From Maratus speciosus (taxonomy: Eukaryota > Arthropoda > Arachnida > Araneae > Salticidae): a DNA stretch of 64,000 nucleotides. The stretch covers positions 276,800,411 to 276,864,410 of the forward strand of contig OZ010786.1 in assembly GCA_963932465.1 (NCBI GenBank), given 5' to 3'. Positions within the stretch are counted from its first letter, which is position 1, and each line of letters begins with the position of its first letter. The translations under genes were made by a program, and so were the position numbers. This document shows positions 11,430 through 23,835 of the stretch, in pieces. A model generated the notes under the pieces. The model worked only from the letters and a program-made list of their open reading frames with translations. It was not told the origin of the DNA and did no database searches.

Positions 11430-12513
11430 TATAGAGTTTTGCAACGTTGAAAGCAATTTAAAAATGCCTATAGCTCAGAAAGGTCGAGTAAAAAATACAT
11501 TTCGTGAGGATAGAAAAATTAAAAGATTGACTGTAACTAGCAATTTGTCTCTTAATCAGATAAAAAGTGGACTTGGATCAAAAATATTACCTGACACCAT
11601 GCGCAGACGAATAACCGAATCAGGATTCATCAAAAAACAAAAATTAGTTCCCAAGCCTTTACTGAAACCGTGTCACAAACAAGCAAGACTTCAATGGGCA
11701 AAACAGAACATGTGTTCACGTGACAAATGGATTAGTGTTATTTTTCTGATGAAAAAAATGGCATTTGGATGGTCCAGATGACTTCTATTTCTATTGGCGT
11801 GCCTTGTGGAAAGATCCGGAGAGCATATTCAGAAAGTAGAAACGTGGTGGTTCGCTCATGGAATGGGGCGCTTTTGGCTACAATGTACAAACGTCTTTTT
11901 GCTTCCTAAATGGCAGACAAAATTCACAAAAGTTTCAAGAAATTCTGAGTGAGCATTTGTGAGCGTTTGGAGCATTCCTAGGGGCATCGATACTCACTTC
12001 CCGTTGCGCAAAAGAATGGCTTAGACCTCAGAATATCAGTGTGATGAACTAGCCAGCACTCGGCCGAGATCTCATCCGAAACAGAACATTTGTAGAATCT
12101 TCTCATGTGACGTTTTCAAGAATGGACAGCAGTAGTACTCAGTGCAAAAGCTTAAATCAGCGATCGAGGAATCCTGGTAGAAACTCGCTCCCAAAACCTT
12201 ACATTCTCTCATGTTATCAATAGAAAATCGCGTATTCTATCTCATAAGGTGCAATGAAAACACCATAGACTACTAAAGGACTTTTGTACTTTGTGAAATG
12301 TACATATTTCTTTTTTGTGCATAAACTTTTGCGACATCACAATTTTGATTTTTTCATAATTTATTATTTTCCTTACAATGAATTATTTCAGAATTCAAAA
12401 CATTAATTTGTAATCCAATTATTCGGATACAGTAAAAATTTCAAAATACCGGTGTATATTTTTCATTTTATGGAAACATTTAGCTTGTGCATAAACTTTT
12501 GCGCCGCACTGTA
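11430..12513 (+). pseudogene. 5'-truncated Tc1-like transposase and 3' end
   Basis: The open part at 11464-11781 aligns by eye with residues ~52 to ~150 of the Tc1-like transposase at 39605-40600: the GRVKN/REDRKIKRL block, DTMRRRI and the WIS VIF strand. A frameshift at about 11747 moves the first catalytic segment (SDEKKWHLDG-like) to another frame. Downstream, several stops and shifts break the rest, although GGSLMEWGAFGYN and an NPIENLWS-like decayed region can be followed to about 12250. The 3' end keeps two copies of TGCATAAACTTTTGCG (at 12320 and 12488), an IR/DR-like arrangement. No matching left terminus was found, so the element is truncated. Confidence 0.7.
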
Positions 12514-12790
12514 TGATTGAATAATTGTTAGGAGATTTGTCTACATATGTAATAACGTAGTTTTTTTTTTGTAATTTATTTATTTGCTGAAAAAAATGCT
12601 TTGTGCTAATAGTAACCAAATCCGAAATATTATATTTTAAAGACTTAGTTAATTTTTCAATAACTAGTATTTTCCATTCATTAAAATATTCAATAGGTTT
12701 ATTGTATGAGATTGAAATTTTATAAAGAAAAATATCTATATCATCTGTAAACTATTTTATAATAGATTTTACGTTAAATTTAGATGGAAA

Positions 12791-12810
12791 TCTATCTATC
12801 TATCTATCTA
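12791..12810 (+). repeat. (TCTA)5 microsatellite
   Basis: Five TCTA repeats. Confidence 0.9.
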
Positions 12811-13830
12811 ATATATACATATGTATTATATTTTAACTTTTTAACATATGTTAAATCTATTCTAAAATTTTTATCCCATTTAATTAAATTTATTTTCTTT
12901 TAATTTATTATTTTGCATTTACAATGTGTATCTTTTGCTGTTTTACATTTTCTTATTCAATGTTTCTGTTGGATGCATTAGTATTTATTTTCACCCTGAA
13001 ATCATTCGATTTCAAAATATCCTTTTTCTTGATCATAAACTTTTTTCAAAGGACGCTTCGATGTATTCGCGCGCTTTTGGGGGACTTTTCGCTTCTTTGC
13101 TCCGTCCGCCAAATCGGGATCTGCTGTTCTATACAAGCCTTGAACATTGCGGATTTTTGCATTCTTATGCTCTAACCAACAAATTGCTTTGCAGTGGGTC
13201 CGAATGGAACTTCATCTCGTTTCTCTTGTCTCAAAATTAACTACTCCAGTTCCTCTGGAAAGTCAATGCCCTAGTGTAACTATTTAATATTAATTCTGCT
13301 TTTTCGCTCGTTGAGTGTTGGCATCATTTTACGTAACCTGCTGTATGATCATATAGAATACGTTCAGTTCTTTAAAACTGACTGTGTCTCAAGAAAAACT
13401 CTCCTATCAAATTATTGTTGCCATTTATTTACAAAGAATTTTGCTGTAACGGAATATTTTTTTGTATAAATTCTATTGTTTTTTTTAATTCAATGCCTTG
13501 CATAAACACGTGGTATACGTCGGCTGTCTATATACTCGTATAGTTACTTCATTCCCAGAATGACGTTATTAGCTGATAAGCTCACTCATTTACCAGATAA
13601 TACTTCATCACAACATCAATTTTTCTTGACATATATATACGTAGATTAATAGATATAATAGATAGACGTATAGCTATAGTTAGATGAACTTTTTCCTTTA
13701 TATGTAATGCTTCCAAAGTAAAATAATAAATAAAAGTAGATTCCTTTTATATATTTCTTTGAAAAGAAGGAACTTCTCTTAAAAACTAAATTTAAAGAAA
13801 AAAAAACGTTCAGAATTAATCACGGTTATA

Positions 13831-13914
13831 TTTTTATTCTTTTATCTTATTCAGATATTTTAAATGATTTTTATTCTTTTATCTTATTCAGATATTTTAA
13901 ATGATTTTTATTCT
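13831..13914 (+). repeat. 37-bp tandem repeat, 2.3 copies
   Basis: Copies begin at 13831, 13868 and 13905 (partial) and are identical over the compared bases. Confidence 0.9.
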
Positions 13915-14869
13915 ATAACAAGTAATTTATGATAAATGCATGATTCACTGACTTATTAATCAGTTAATATGTGGATAATACAAAAAGAAAAAGTTATTTT
14001 TCATAAAAAGATCTTTAACGATTTTTTCATCTTTAATTAAATTAGTGAAATGGATTTGTCGATCTACAGAAGTAAAACAGGCATAAAATATAATTTGACT
14101 TAAAGCAGCAAAAACTACAAAAATTAATTAGTTAATATATCTTTCGACGTCTAATCTCGAACATTTTCGTTCATTATCAACAATTAGTAAGATTTACGTT
14201 ATGATTAACGTTGTTCAAAAAGCAATTCTCTTTATGGAAATAGGTTTTGAAAAAATTAAGTTCAATTGAATGCATGTAGAATAGAATTTTTAAAGTGGTA
14301 TTAACAAGATCAGAAGATGTTTTTTTTCTAAATTTGATTTAATTAAAAACTTCAAGGTTTTTCACATGCATGAAAATTTAACATAATTAAGTGTGTATAT
14401 ATTTCAACTTTTTGCGTTCTTATCATAATAATAATCACTTCAAGTACGTATATTGATGCGTGGAAATTTTCTATAGACTTTCAGTTTTTAAATTAATTTT
14501 TTTAACTTTAAAACTTTAATTTGAAATTTTGAAAAACGTTTTTTTTAATGTAATTTTCTTACACTTTTCGTTTTATGAGGGGAAACGCAATTTCTGTTTA
14601 AAAAAAATCGTTGAGTTATAACTGCTATTTTTCTCCAGGCAGTATGAATGGAATTTGCCCTTTTGAAAAATTTCAATTCGATTATCATAGCTGGGAATAT
14701 GGGCTTGTAAATGTTAAAAAAGTATTTTGCTATATAAAGAAAAACATTGTTGTAAATGAAAGTAAAAATCATCCCCCGAAAATATATTTTAAATCCCATT
14801 AACTGAACTGAAATATAGTTTATAGCAACGTCATTAACATGAAAATTGCTTTCACGATTTAAAAGAAAA

Positions 14870-16170
14870 AAATAAACAGGAAGGAAATATTTAATAAAAT
14901 CCGCACATTATAATTTTTCCCGAAGTATGAAACAACATAAAAATAAATGAATAAATTAAAACAAAATTGTATTTTATTAACTAGATAAAAAAAATATGAT
15001 TTCTGGTGAAATAAATAGCCTCTGTAATACATGTAATATTTTCGTATTTTTTCTAATATGTTGAAAAAAATTGTGTTTTATATAATAAGTTAGAATTTCC
15101 ATAATTAATTGTCCATGTTGCCTTTTTCATTTATGTCAGTCATAATAAGGATTTATAATGTTAAACATAGAAAAAAATGACGTCGAAAATTTTTGTTGTA
15201 AACTGCTGATTGCTAATATTCTCATAATTTTAATAGTTATTTATGGTTTCATATTTAACATATATAAGTAATTTTAAAAAAGTTTTTTTTCTGTTTTAAG
15301 ATGAACTTCTGATTATAACACTAGAAAATAAATTAAAAATTTATTTAAGAAGGATATTTTCATCTTTTTACAGGAAAATGCATTACACTGCAACGTGCAT
15401 TGTGCTAGGAACGTATGTGTAATTTAACCCTTAAGTGGCTCTCTCTATAAATGTAGCCTACTATTAAAAAACATGAGATTGTTTGATTTCCACCACTGTT
15501 TTTGAAGTAGAAAAATTCACCTTATTAGACAGGTAAAACGATGCGAAAATAATTATTTAAAAAAAAATATTATTAAAAAAACTGGTGCAAATTAAACAAT
15601 CTGGTTAGAAAAAGTAGCCTATACTGGCCGTGAGAATTAAGGGGCTAAAGAACAAAAAAGATTAAAATCTATCATGTTTAGTGCTGTTAAAACCTAAGAT
15701 CTTGAGAAAATACAGCTCCAAATTTAAATAATAGTAAGCAAAATTTAAAAAACGGGGCTTAATAATCCTTAACTTTTGAACTATTTTCACGTTCCTTGTT
15801 TCAAAAAACAACACAAAACAAAAAATAAAATAATGGCAGTTTATTATAGTTTTTTTCAGAGGAATGCGGACAAATACTAATAATAAATAAAAACAAAATT
15901 GAATTGTATTACTTGCCTAATCATATAAACAAAATCATTTTTCTTCTTTTTTTGCTGAACAAAAGACCTTTTTCTAAATTTAGGTAATATTTTCATAATG
16001 TTTTAAAAATATGCTAAAACTTATGCTGTATTATCGATTAATGTAAATGTCCCATGAAGTTTTTTGAATTAAAGTTTTTTCTGTCTTTTGCACAAAAAGA
16101 AGAAAAGTTGCGTTGTAGATTGTAGTAAGTAGTTTATGGTAATTTTTTATGTATGTTAATCATAACAAGT
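14870..16170 (+). repeat. AT-rich dispersed unit, two copies
   Basis: Landmarks of the window's recurring AT-rich unit appear twice. The first copy has TTGTATTTTATTAACTAG, AATAAATAGCCTCTGTAAT, TTGTCCATG and TTATGTCAGT (15131). The second has TTGTATTACTTGCCTAATC, GTCCCATGAAG and TATGTATGTTAATC (~16150). The same ordered landmarks occur at 23.8, 26.8, 28.0, 30.0, 36.9 and 42.7 kb. Confidence 0.6.
15428..15646. mobile_element. Putative TTAA-type MITE
   Basis: The left end, TTAACCCTTAAGTGGC, is matched in reverse complement by the right end (TTAGCCCCTTAATTCTCAC). TAGCCTAC/TAGGCTAC blocks lie further inside. The right flank reads CTAA rather than TTAA, so the target duplication is imperfect. The segment interrupts the AT-rich unit. 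Confidence 0.4.
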
Positions 16171-16694
16171 GGTTCTAACAAGTTCTCTACTTTTCATAAA
16201 CTTTCGTTAGTAAAAAAAAAAAAAACTTTCAAATTTACTCCTTCTTGCTCGTACACCCCCCCCCCCCTTCTCTTTGGATTTCAGAAATTAATAGTGATGC
16301 ATTTCAAGAAATGCATTACTCCTCTAGATTTAGACTTTTTAAAAGCTGTTCATATTCCTAGATTTAAAAACTCCTTGGTTAATGATTCGTCTAGTGTACC
16401 TTACATTTCAACTTTCTAGGTTAATTTGCTGTGTCATGATGCTTCACTTCCACTTTGATTTCATTGGTTGTTGGCTCTTGATGGTCTTAACGGTGCGGTG
16501 TTTACTGGCATTGGGGTTTCACCTTGCATGTACGTGAGGGGTACTGATTTTATACATTGATTTTAAACACTTAGGATGTCAGTCCTAGCACTCTCGAAAC
16601 GTATACATCTGGTTGTGTTCACATTGCTTAATTTGTTTATTGTGCGTTTAAACGTTGATTTTTAGTGATTTAGTAGATTGGTATTTTCCAAAGC
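16171..16694. other. Intergenic, nothing recognised
   Basis: It has a poly(C) run near 16256-16267 and a GC-richer part near 16440-16550. No gene was recognised. Confidence 0.4.
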
Positions 16695-17447
16695 ACTGTG
16701 TGGAGGACTCTCCGTTACAAGTGTCAGAAACATGGATACCACATCCAGTTCGCACATAAGATTTAAGCTGTGGACTATATAGTCAGACAAGCTATGTGTC
16801 AAGACATGCAGAAAGCTATGGAAAATGATAATTTGTTTCAAAATGTCTTTTTTAGTGACGAAGCTTCATTTCACACCTGTGGACATCTGAACAGACACAA
16901 TTATAAGATCTGGAAAGAGGAAAAACCAAGCGTGAAGCAGGAGTGGCAACGAGACATAGCCAAAGTGAATGTGTGGTTACGAATAACGAGGTCAGCAGTT
17001 TACGGGTAGTTCATTTTAGTAGAACAAACAATTATTATAAACACATACCTTGACATTTTGGAACCGTTTTTGGAGCATCGGTTGATATCTGATGGGATTA
17101 AGGATACTGCTGTTTCTCAACAGGATGGGGCACCACCCCATTTTGCCCATATTGTTCGGGATTATCTGAATCAAGATTTCCCCAGCAGATAGATTGGTCG
17201 TGCCTCGCCAAGGATGTGCCCCCTCCCAGATCTCTCTTGACATATGTCCTTAGACTTTTTTGTCCGGGGTTTATCAAGTATAAGGTTTAGCATGTTAAGA
17301 TCAGAAGCACTGAACACTTAAGACAGCGGCTTATAGCTGGAGCTGCAAAAATTACATCAGCAGTGGTTGAGAAAACATTTTGCGATCTACAGTGGAGCAC
17401 TGGGGTTGTGTATAGACATGCAAGGTGGTCACATTGAAATGTATTAA
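16695..17447 (+). pseudogene. Mariner-like transposase remnant (DDE_3 type)
   Basis: The frame starts with TVWRTLR, the usual end of the helix-turn-helix region. It is open at 16770-17009 with the first catalytic block FSDEASFH and a CGHLNRHNYKIW motif. After a stop at 17007-17009 and a frameshift, the second catalytic block QQDGAPPHF appears (~17120), followed by VRDYLN, a stop and IGRAS. A decayed LDFF block follows, then the C-terminal tail CIDMQGGHIEM ending at 17445-17447. The N-terminal ~100 residues are not visible. At least three stops and one frameshift disable it. These transposases cut and paste DNA between inverted repeats at TA sites. Confidence 0.75.
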
Positions 17448-18889
17448 AACAATGTCGTATAGTGACATAAGTTTCAATACCCTTGCATATTTTGTAATAA
17501 AATCTGTTTAATCGCAAAATGCGTAGTGAGTTTAGAAGCATCCTGTATATATTCATCCACACTTCAATTTTGAGTGTGCCATCCAATTCCATATGTTACC
17601 GGAATATGACGATGTTTGCAGCTGATATCTTCTCGATGGAGAACTCCCGAAATAAAATGTTATATTTTGTAGTGCAAAGAGAGATCGCCACAAAGCATAT
17701 TGATGTAATTTTAAATTTCTTTATCTATGCCATAAACATAGATCACATGATTGCAGAGGCCGACATCCAATGTCGCTCCAGATCGCAAATTAAGCCCTTC
17801 TTCCCTTCTTAAGACACGGAAACCACGTAGTGCAGAACACTAAGCAGCCATACGAATGACGGATCAGCCTTATGCATTGTGTTCCTATGAGTTAAAATTT
17901 AAACTTTTAATTTACTACCATTAAAATTTTAATGCTTTTTTTTTTTCTTTCATTTTTAAAAATTTTTACTTTTTTTTAATTTGTTTCCGATTTATATTCT
18001 AAATTAGTTAAATAATTCATTTTGTACAAGATCTTTATAGATAAAAATTTAATAAAAGTATAAAATAAGCAATATTTTGCCATTCTTCTTTAAAAAACTC
18101 CTCTTCACATCTTTCATGAATTTTTGTCGTTACTGTTTATTTTTGCTCATTCAATTTATATATTTAGTGTGATTATCCCCCTTTATGTAATTGATTGAAA
18201 GCACTGTCTATAATATTCGATAAAAAAACTTCAAATTAATATCTTGTTACTCTCTCTTAATTTTATTTGAGTTGATTTAAAATGATTTATTTTTCTGGTA
18301 TTTTACAGTTTGAGATCGATTTTTTATTAGAGAGTTACGTTTTATTTGAAATGTTAAGTATTCCATATTTTCAGGTGCGCTTTATATACTTCTCTTCAGA
18401 CATTTGATTTCCTTATATCGGTTATTTATCTATTTTGCTAGTAATTGATCCAGGATTTCATGGGAATATTAGCTATTTTTTATTTACTCCTGTTTTGACT
18501 TTAAAATTGGCAGTTAACATGCAATTAGTACTGCAACTTAGATTTTTACTGTCATTTGTCGAGTCAAGTTTAGCTCACATCTTGGGAACATTCTTGGGTA
18601 CATTAACATTTACTGTATTTCTTCCAATAGACATTTTTTTAAATTACGCTTGTCATAACAATTATGAAATATGTTAAACTTGGTAAAAAACAACATGGAT
18701 ATTTAAGCCCTGGTGTTTCGCCCCTCCCGCCGTGTCATTTTGGCCAAATGGCATTTCGGCAGCGTTCCTTTTCATTCCGTACATTTTTATATTGATATTT
18801 ATTTACATTTCAAATTGTTTAATGTAGTTGTCTATCTGCTGACATCTGAAAAATAAAGTGTTTTCGAAAACAAAAATTTTCGTTAATTC
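17448..18889. other. AT-rich intergenic, nothing recognised
   Basis: Two moderate open frames (17519-17812 and 18435-18677) show no recognisable domain. The second is hydrophobic, but nothing supports it as a gene. Confidence 0.4.
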
Positions 18890-19068
18890 ATAATTACAAC
18901 AATTAATTATGAAACAGTTTCTTTGTACAGCTTCAAAAATTTTGTAATGGCACCTTTGGTCATATTACCACCAATTTGCCTTCTAATTTCTTCATAAGTG
19001 TAACCTTGTCCACTTAATAGTACAATTTTACCTTGCTTAGAGACCATTCAACTAACTCTTTGTGCCAT
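18890..19068 (-). pseudogene. Tc1-like transposase N-terminal remnant
   Basis: The minus strand from an ATG at 19068 gives MAQRVS, a stop, then a helix-turn-helix-like stretch containing KQGKIVLLSGQGYTYEEI and AITKFLKLYKET. This resembles the paired-like DNA-binding region of Tc1 transposases. Nothing follows it in frame, so only this fragment remains. A related, longer remnant at 43560-44074 starts with the same MAQ and has the same upstream sequence. Confidence 0.6.
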
Positions 19069-19290
19069 TTACTGAATTTTCTTACGTTTTACATTCAACT
19101 CTAATAGCAAACACATAAATCACAGACAAATGTCCTCTTCATTGTTCAAAAACAGGATAACACCTGATTGGCTGTCTAAACTCTCATGCTCATTGGCTGC
19201 ATTCAAAAAATGAAAGTTACTTCATGTTGACCTAAGCAAGTTGTGTTTCTTTTTTGTTGTTGTTTATTTGTCTATATCTTTTGATTAAAT
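19069..19290 (-). repeat. 5' region of Tc1-like family, copy 1
   Basis: The segment (GATTGGCTGTCTAAACTCTC, then TTGCGTTTC-like and TTGTTGTTTATTTGTCTATA) recurs at 44075-44345 next to the related transposase remnant. It is therefore likely the untranslated 5' region of the same transposon family. Confidence 0.6.
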
Positions 19291-19971
19291 ATTATTAATT
19301 TAAGAAAATGTACGTCATTACATTTTTGATTATATTACCTTTCCATTGATATATAATTTTATGGAATTGCCTAAATAGAAAATGCTATTATGAACAATCA
19401 AACTCAAAACGCACCTTTTCTGAAAGGTTTTCTCAATTTTGGCCTAACTAAATCAGTTGGTTTGTATGTCAAATTCTAATTAAAAATCGCTTTTGATAAT
19501 ATCCCATCGCATAGATATCGAGATATAGCTATCATGGAAATCGTGAAAAACACAGTGTGATTATACATTCAAACCTATTCATTACTAATTTACGTTAACG
19601 TATTTATTACAGAATATGAAATTTTAGGAATTACACGCATTAGTTATTGCGAAAGATCGTCTACAAATTTTGTGTCATAGATAAAAAAAGGGAAAAACAG
19701 ATATTTTCTGAAAATTGTCACATCATATTAATGACATTCCTAAACGCGTAAGTCCACCAAAAACAAATGTGGAAAACTTTTTCATAAATTAAATACTTTT
19801 TTATGCATACAAAATAAAATAGAAATATCAAATAGGAAAATAGTCACAAATTAGCTAATACTACTACGATATGATCATCTATACTGTATCTAATATAAAA
19901 TAATGTATTAAGAATTTGCACATGGACATTCTGGATATTTCATCGATCACCATGCTAATCAATTTGCACTC
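19291..19971. other. AT-rich intergenic, nothing recognised
   Basis: No gene, RNA or repeat was recognised. Confidence 0.4.
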
Positions 19972-19973
19972 TA

Positions 19974-22336
19974 CAGGGTGCAATATGTTATCTATAGCCA
20001 ACCTTTAATTTCTCAACCAATGGTCGTAGACATATAGTTCTAATTACAAAAACTTTTCAAATGAGGCAAATATTAATGTTGCGGCATTATTTAAAGTAAA
20101 AAATCAATTTGATAAAAAATTACGAAATCTAACTTTTTATACGGTCCCCCAGTCCTTATAGTTATATTTAGTAAAAGTTTACCCATATCATAACAAATAT
20201 AACACAAAAAGTTTGACATCTGTATTACAAAAATTGACACAGCTATTAAATTTCAAAGTTTGAGATTTTTGCACATGAGTTTGTCTTTCATTGAGGGATC
20301 AGTTAAAAGAAGAATTAAAGTAATTCGAGATCAAAATCAGGTTGCAATGTCCTTTTTACAGCGAAACCACCTTTAGCCGGTATCGAAAACTCGAGAATGA
20401 CCAAACATGGTTATTTCATCTAAAAATTTGAGCTGACTTTTAGGGGTCATATACAAAGCGAAGAAAAAAATATTGAAATTAAACAAAAAAAAATAAATAA
20501 TTTATTATAATATCAGAAAATGGTCTACTATAAAAAATGAATACATAAAACGCAGGAATATTCTAGAGATACTGCTCAAAGTGTTCACCATTGGTAGCAA
20601 TGCACAACTGAATGCGTGACAGTACTAAGTACTGGACATGTTTGAGAATAGCAGATGTGCAAACTGTGCGACAATCAGGGATGACGCGCTGCTTCAGATA
20701 AACCACATAATTGGTCTCAGTCACATAGACTTTTGCCTTGATGTATTCCCAGAGGCAGAAGTCCATGGGAGTCAAGACCGGCAAACGCGGTGGCCACTCT
20801 ACCGGACCACCATATCCTAGGATCTGTTGACCGAATTCGGTGGCCAGATACGCCCGGACGTTTGATGTTTTATGCAGAGAGGAACACATCATGTTGAAAT
20901 CACACCAGGCATGCATGTCGGAGAGACAGCTCTTCATGCCAGTCAAGTACCGTGTTTTGTAGCAGATGCAGGTAACGATCACCCGTTAAGGTCTCATCGT
21001 AGAAGATGGGTCCAACAATCTGGGTTCCCCATATACCGCACTACACGTGTCGTATTGTGCGGGCGATATAAAGGTTTTCCAGATACCAGTAATGCCCATT
21101 GTGCACATTCACAATTCCACCCCGTGTAAACATTTACTTGTCTGTCCTCAGAATGTCACAAAGAAAACTGTCACTTAGAGGAAAATACGTCGTTAAGACG
21201 GATTTTCTTCTAAGGTGTTGAGCATGAAATTACAATAATCAAATCGTCATGCGTGGTCACCCAGAATCAATGCTTGCACTAGTGTCGTATGGTATGGATG
21301 CGCATCATGTGCATGCAACAAATGCCAGACATGCTGACCACATGGCTCGCTTATTTCCGCCGCGCTCAGTTGTGGAATTAAAAAAGGCGAATGCCAGCAC
21401 CTCCTCCGGTGTCACTCAAACGTTACACCGTGCGCGTATACTTGTTCTGGGTCATGGTGAAAGAGATCCGGTCTCTCTAAGATGGTGCAATGCATCAGTT
21501 ATAGTTTCGTGCGTTGGATGTAGATCCTTAGGGAAACATTCTGAATGAACACGCGAAGCCTCTCTCGCATTTCCTTTGACATTCACCATAAATATGTATC
21601 ATTTCTACATATTGCATGTATGTGTAGCTTGCCATCGCGGTCTCAGCTCTGACTAGCATGTCCATGTCCACTGCTAGACGGCTCGTGTTTTATCCCGAAC
21701 GTGTGGTGCTGCGGTACTATTGTAATTTGCATAATCACAATTTTCATGCTTGTTATAGCTCGACTAGTCGATTGCGTTCTGCTGCCATTCATCTAGTCCT
21801 TAGTGAGTATGTTTTATTTTCCGGTTGTCGATTTGAATTGTTTGACGTTTGAATGTTGTTAAACCCATAAAAATTAGCTCAAATTTTTAGATGAAATAAG
21901 CCTGTTTGGTGATTCCTCAATTTTTCTATACCGGCTAAAGGTGGTTTCGCCGTAAAAAGGACATTACACCCTGATTTTGATCTCGAATTACTTTAATTCA
22001 TCTTTTAACTGATCCCTCAATGAAAGACAAAATCATGTGCAAAAATCTCAAACTTTGACATGTAATAACTGTGTCAATTTTTGTAGTACAGATGTCAAAC
22101 TCCTTCTGTTATATCTGTTATGATATGGGTAAACTTTTACTAGATATAGCTATAGGGAGTGAGGAACGGTATAAAAAGTTAGATTTTGTAATTTTTAGAA
22201 AATTGATTTTTTACTTTAAATAATGCCACGACATGAATATTTACCTCATTTAAAGCATTTTTGCAATTGGAACTATATGTCTACGACCAACGGTTGAGAA
22301 ATTAAAGGTCAGCGACAGGTAACATATTGTACCCTT
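19974..22336 (-). mobile_element. Full-length mariner-like element with ~475-bp TIRs
   Basis: The left arm 19974-20448 and right arm 21862-22336 are reverse complements with modest divergence. The outer ends read CAGGGTGCAATATGTTA and its complement. TA dinucleotides flank both ends (19972-19973 and 22337-22338), the target duplication expected for the Tc1/mariner superfamily. The transposase pseudogene sits between the arms on the minus strand. Confidence 0.85.
20563..21635 (-). pseudogene. Mariner-like transposase pseudogene
   Basis: It begins at an ATG at 21635 (MATYTYMQYVEMIHIYGE), which matches the DUF4817-like N-terminal region of these transposases (a T-x-x-Q/E-x-x-x-M/L-x-x-x-YG pattern). 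Decayed blocks follow across several frames: a VRLSD/TGGGAG region, then YLENLYIARTIRHV, GTQIVGPIFYDETLTG, RYLHLLQN and VRAYLATEFGQQILGYGG. The last open part (20563-20982) carries PVEWPPRLPVLTPMDFCLW and the tail CIATNGEHFEQYL. Frameshifts and stops separate these pieces, and the first two catalytic acids are not readable with confidence. About 1,073 bp, close to the family's usual 350 codons. Confidence 0.8.
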
Positions 22337-22347
22337 TATATCTAATC

Positions 22348-23587
22348 CAGTGGTTCCCAAAGTGGGGCGTATGCCCCACAAGGGGGCAATATGACTTTTC
22401 AGGGGGCAATTTCAGATGTCTTATTAACAAATTTTCGGTCTTTTGTTTTCTTTTTTTTCTAATGAAAGTAGTGTCGCAGTCTAAAAATAGAAATAATAGA
22501 TGAAAAAATTTAAAAATAACTGAATATAAATTAATTTTTGAAACGATCCCATTTAAAAGTTCAAAATACACCGACAGCGGAATAATTATGTGAACTGCTT
22601 TTAGATATTTTACACCTTTTATATATCAGAAAATCATCTTAATTTTTCTGGTTTTGGAATTATTTAATAAAACACACCTCTTTTTTCATTATTTATTAAA
22701 AAAAAACTTGTATAACTATTCATAGTGCAGTATGCCCCATGAAGAATTTTTACGTATGAAATTTCGTAGGGTATACCTAAAATTGACTGAATTTAGACAT
22801 CTTTAATTTAAAATATTTTTTTCAATTATCTAAACGAGGTACTACCTTTATGAAATTAATAAATCCCCGTGCGCATCACGGAAGGAAATGAGTAGAAATT
22901 AAACTTCTTATAACTCTTCTGCTGAACACATATACAATATATAAACATACTTCATGTCATATGCATTTGAAAATTTAAAATCGGAGAATTACATGGTATC
23001 CAAATATCAATAATGGGAAAAAGAAAGCCAATTTTCAAAGAAGTGTGTTATGAGGGGAAAGGAAAATAGTTACTTAAAATGAATAAAAATACGAATCCTG
23101 GAATGTTACTTGTGAATTATACTGTATAGTTATATACTATTCATACAGCCTCGGTGATTAACAGATATCACTTGTTCTTAATGAAGTACTAAAATCCATT
23201 ATAAAATGTATCTATTTCATCAGATGTAATACAAAATGTGAGAGAGATTGCAAGAAATTTTACGAAAATAAAAATGTAATTTATCATTTTTTAACTTGAG
23301 ATAAGTTGCCAAAAACAATAAAACTTTTGTAGATGCAAATGCGAAGATCAATGGTCTCATTGTATTCATAGAGTTCTATTAAAAAAGTATTTATAATAAT
23401 ATGATTTTGATAGATTAAAGAATGTGAAATAACTAATCAGAGTTAATCCTATTTTCGGATAATTCCGGGAAAATAGAAGTTTATTTTTCAAGTAATAATA
23501 TTTATAAGATAAAGAAGGGAGGGGGGACATCATGATTTTAGAGATGCGTAGGTGGGGCGCGGCCACAAAAAGGTTGGGAACAATTGA
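22348..23587. mobile_element. Non-autonomous hAT-like element
   Basis: The left end CAGTGGTTCCCAAAGTGGGG and the right end AAAAAGGTTGGGAACAATTG are inverted, in the style of hAT (Charlie-like) termini. The flanks ATCTAATC (22340-22347) and TTCTAATC (23588-23595) match at 7 of 8 bases, consistent with an 8-bp target duplication. No transposase frame is present. It lies 11 bp from the end of the mariner-like element. Confidence 0.65.
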
Positions 23588-23835
23588 TTCTAATCCAATT
23601 GTGTAAAAGTTTAGAAAACAAAAAAATATCCAAATAATCTCAAATTAGGTTCTCCCAATATCATGGTATACACTTTCAAGCGCCTTTCACCCCATGCTAT
23701 ATGAAGCTTTCTGCGAAATAACAGTACAATGTGTGAGACCGAAATTTTTGAACCGAGTTGGTGGGGTCAAAACAGTGGGATCAAAATGTCATGGGCCGTG
23801 TTAAAATACAAAATGCAGAATATGTTTTTTTTGAT

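Larger units (their letters stand above)
12514..14869. other. AT-rich stretch, no gene recognised
   Basis: It contains a (TCTA)5 microsatellite at 12791-12810 and a 37-bp tandem repeat at 13831-13914. The two overlapping open frames near 12924-13240 have no recognisable domain and are probably accidental. Confidence 0.45.

Noticed and set aside
12924..13240. Two overlapping ~100-codon frames
   Set aside because: No recognisable domain, initiation context or splice structure, so probably chance openness.
17519..17812. 97-codon open frame after the mariner-like remnant
   Set aside because: No motif recognised and no supporting context.
18435..18677. Hydrophobic 80-codon frame
   Set aside because: Hydrophobicity is expected from T-rich codons in AT-rich DNA, and no domain was recognised.
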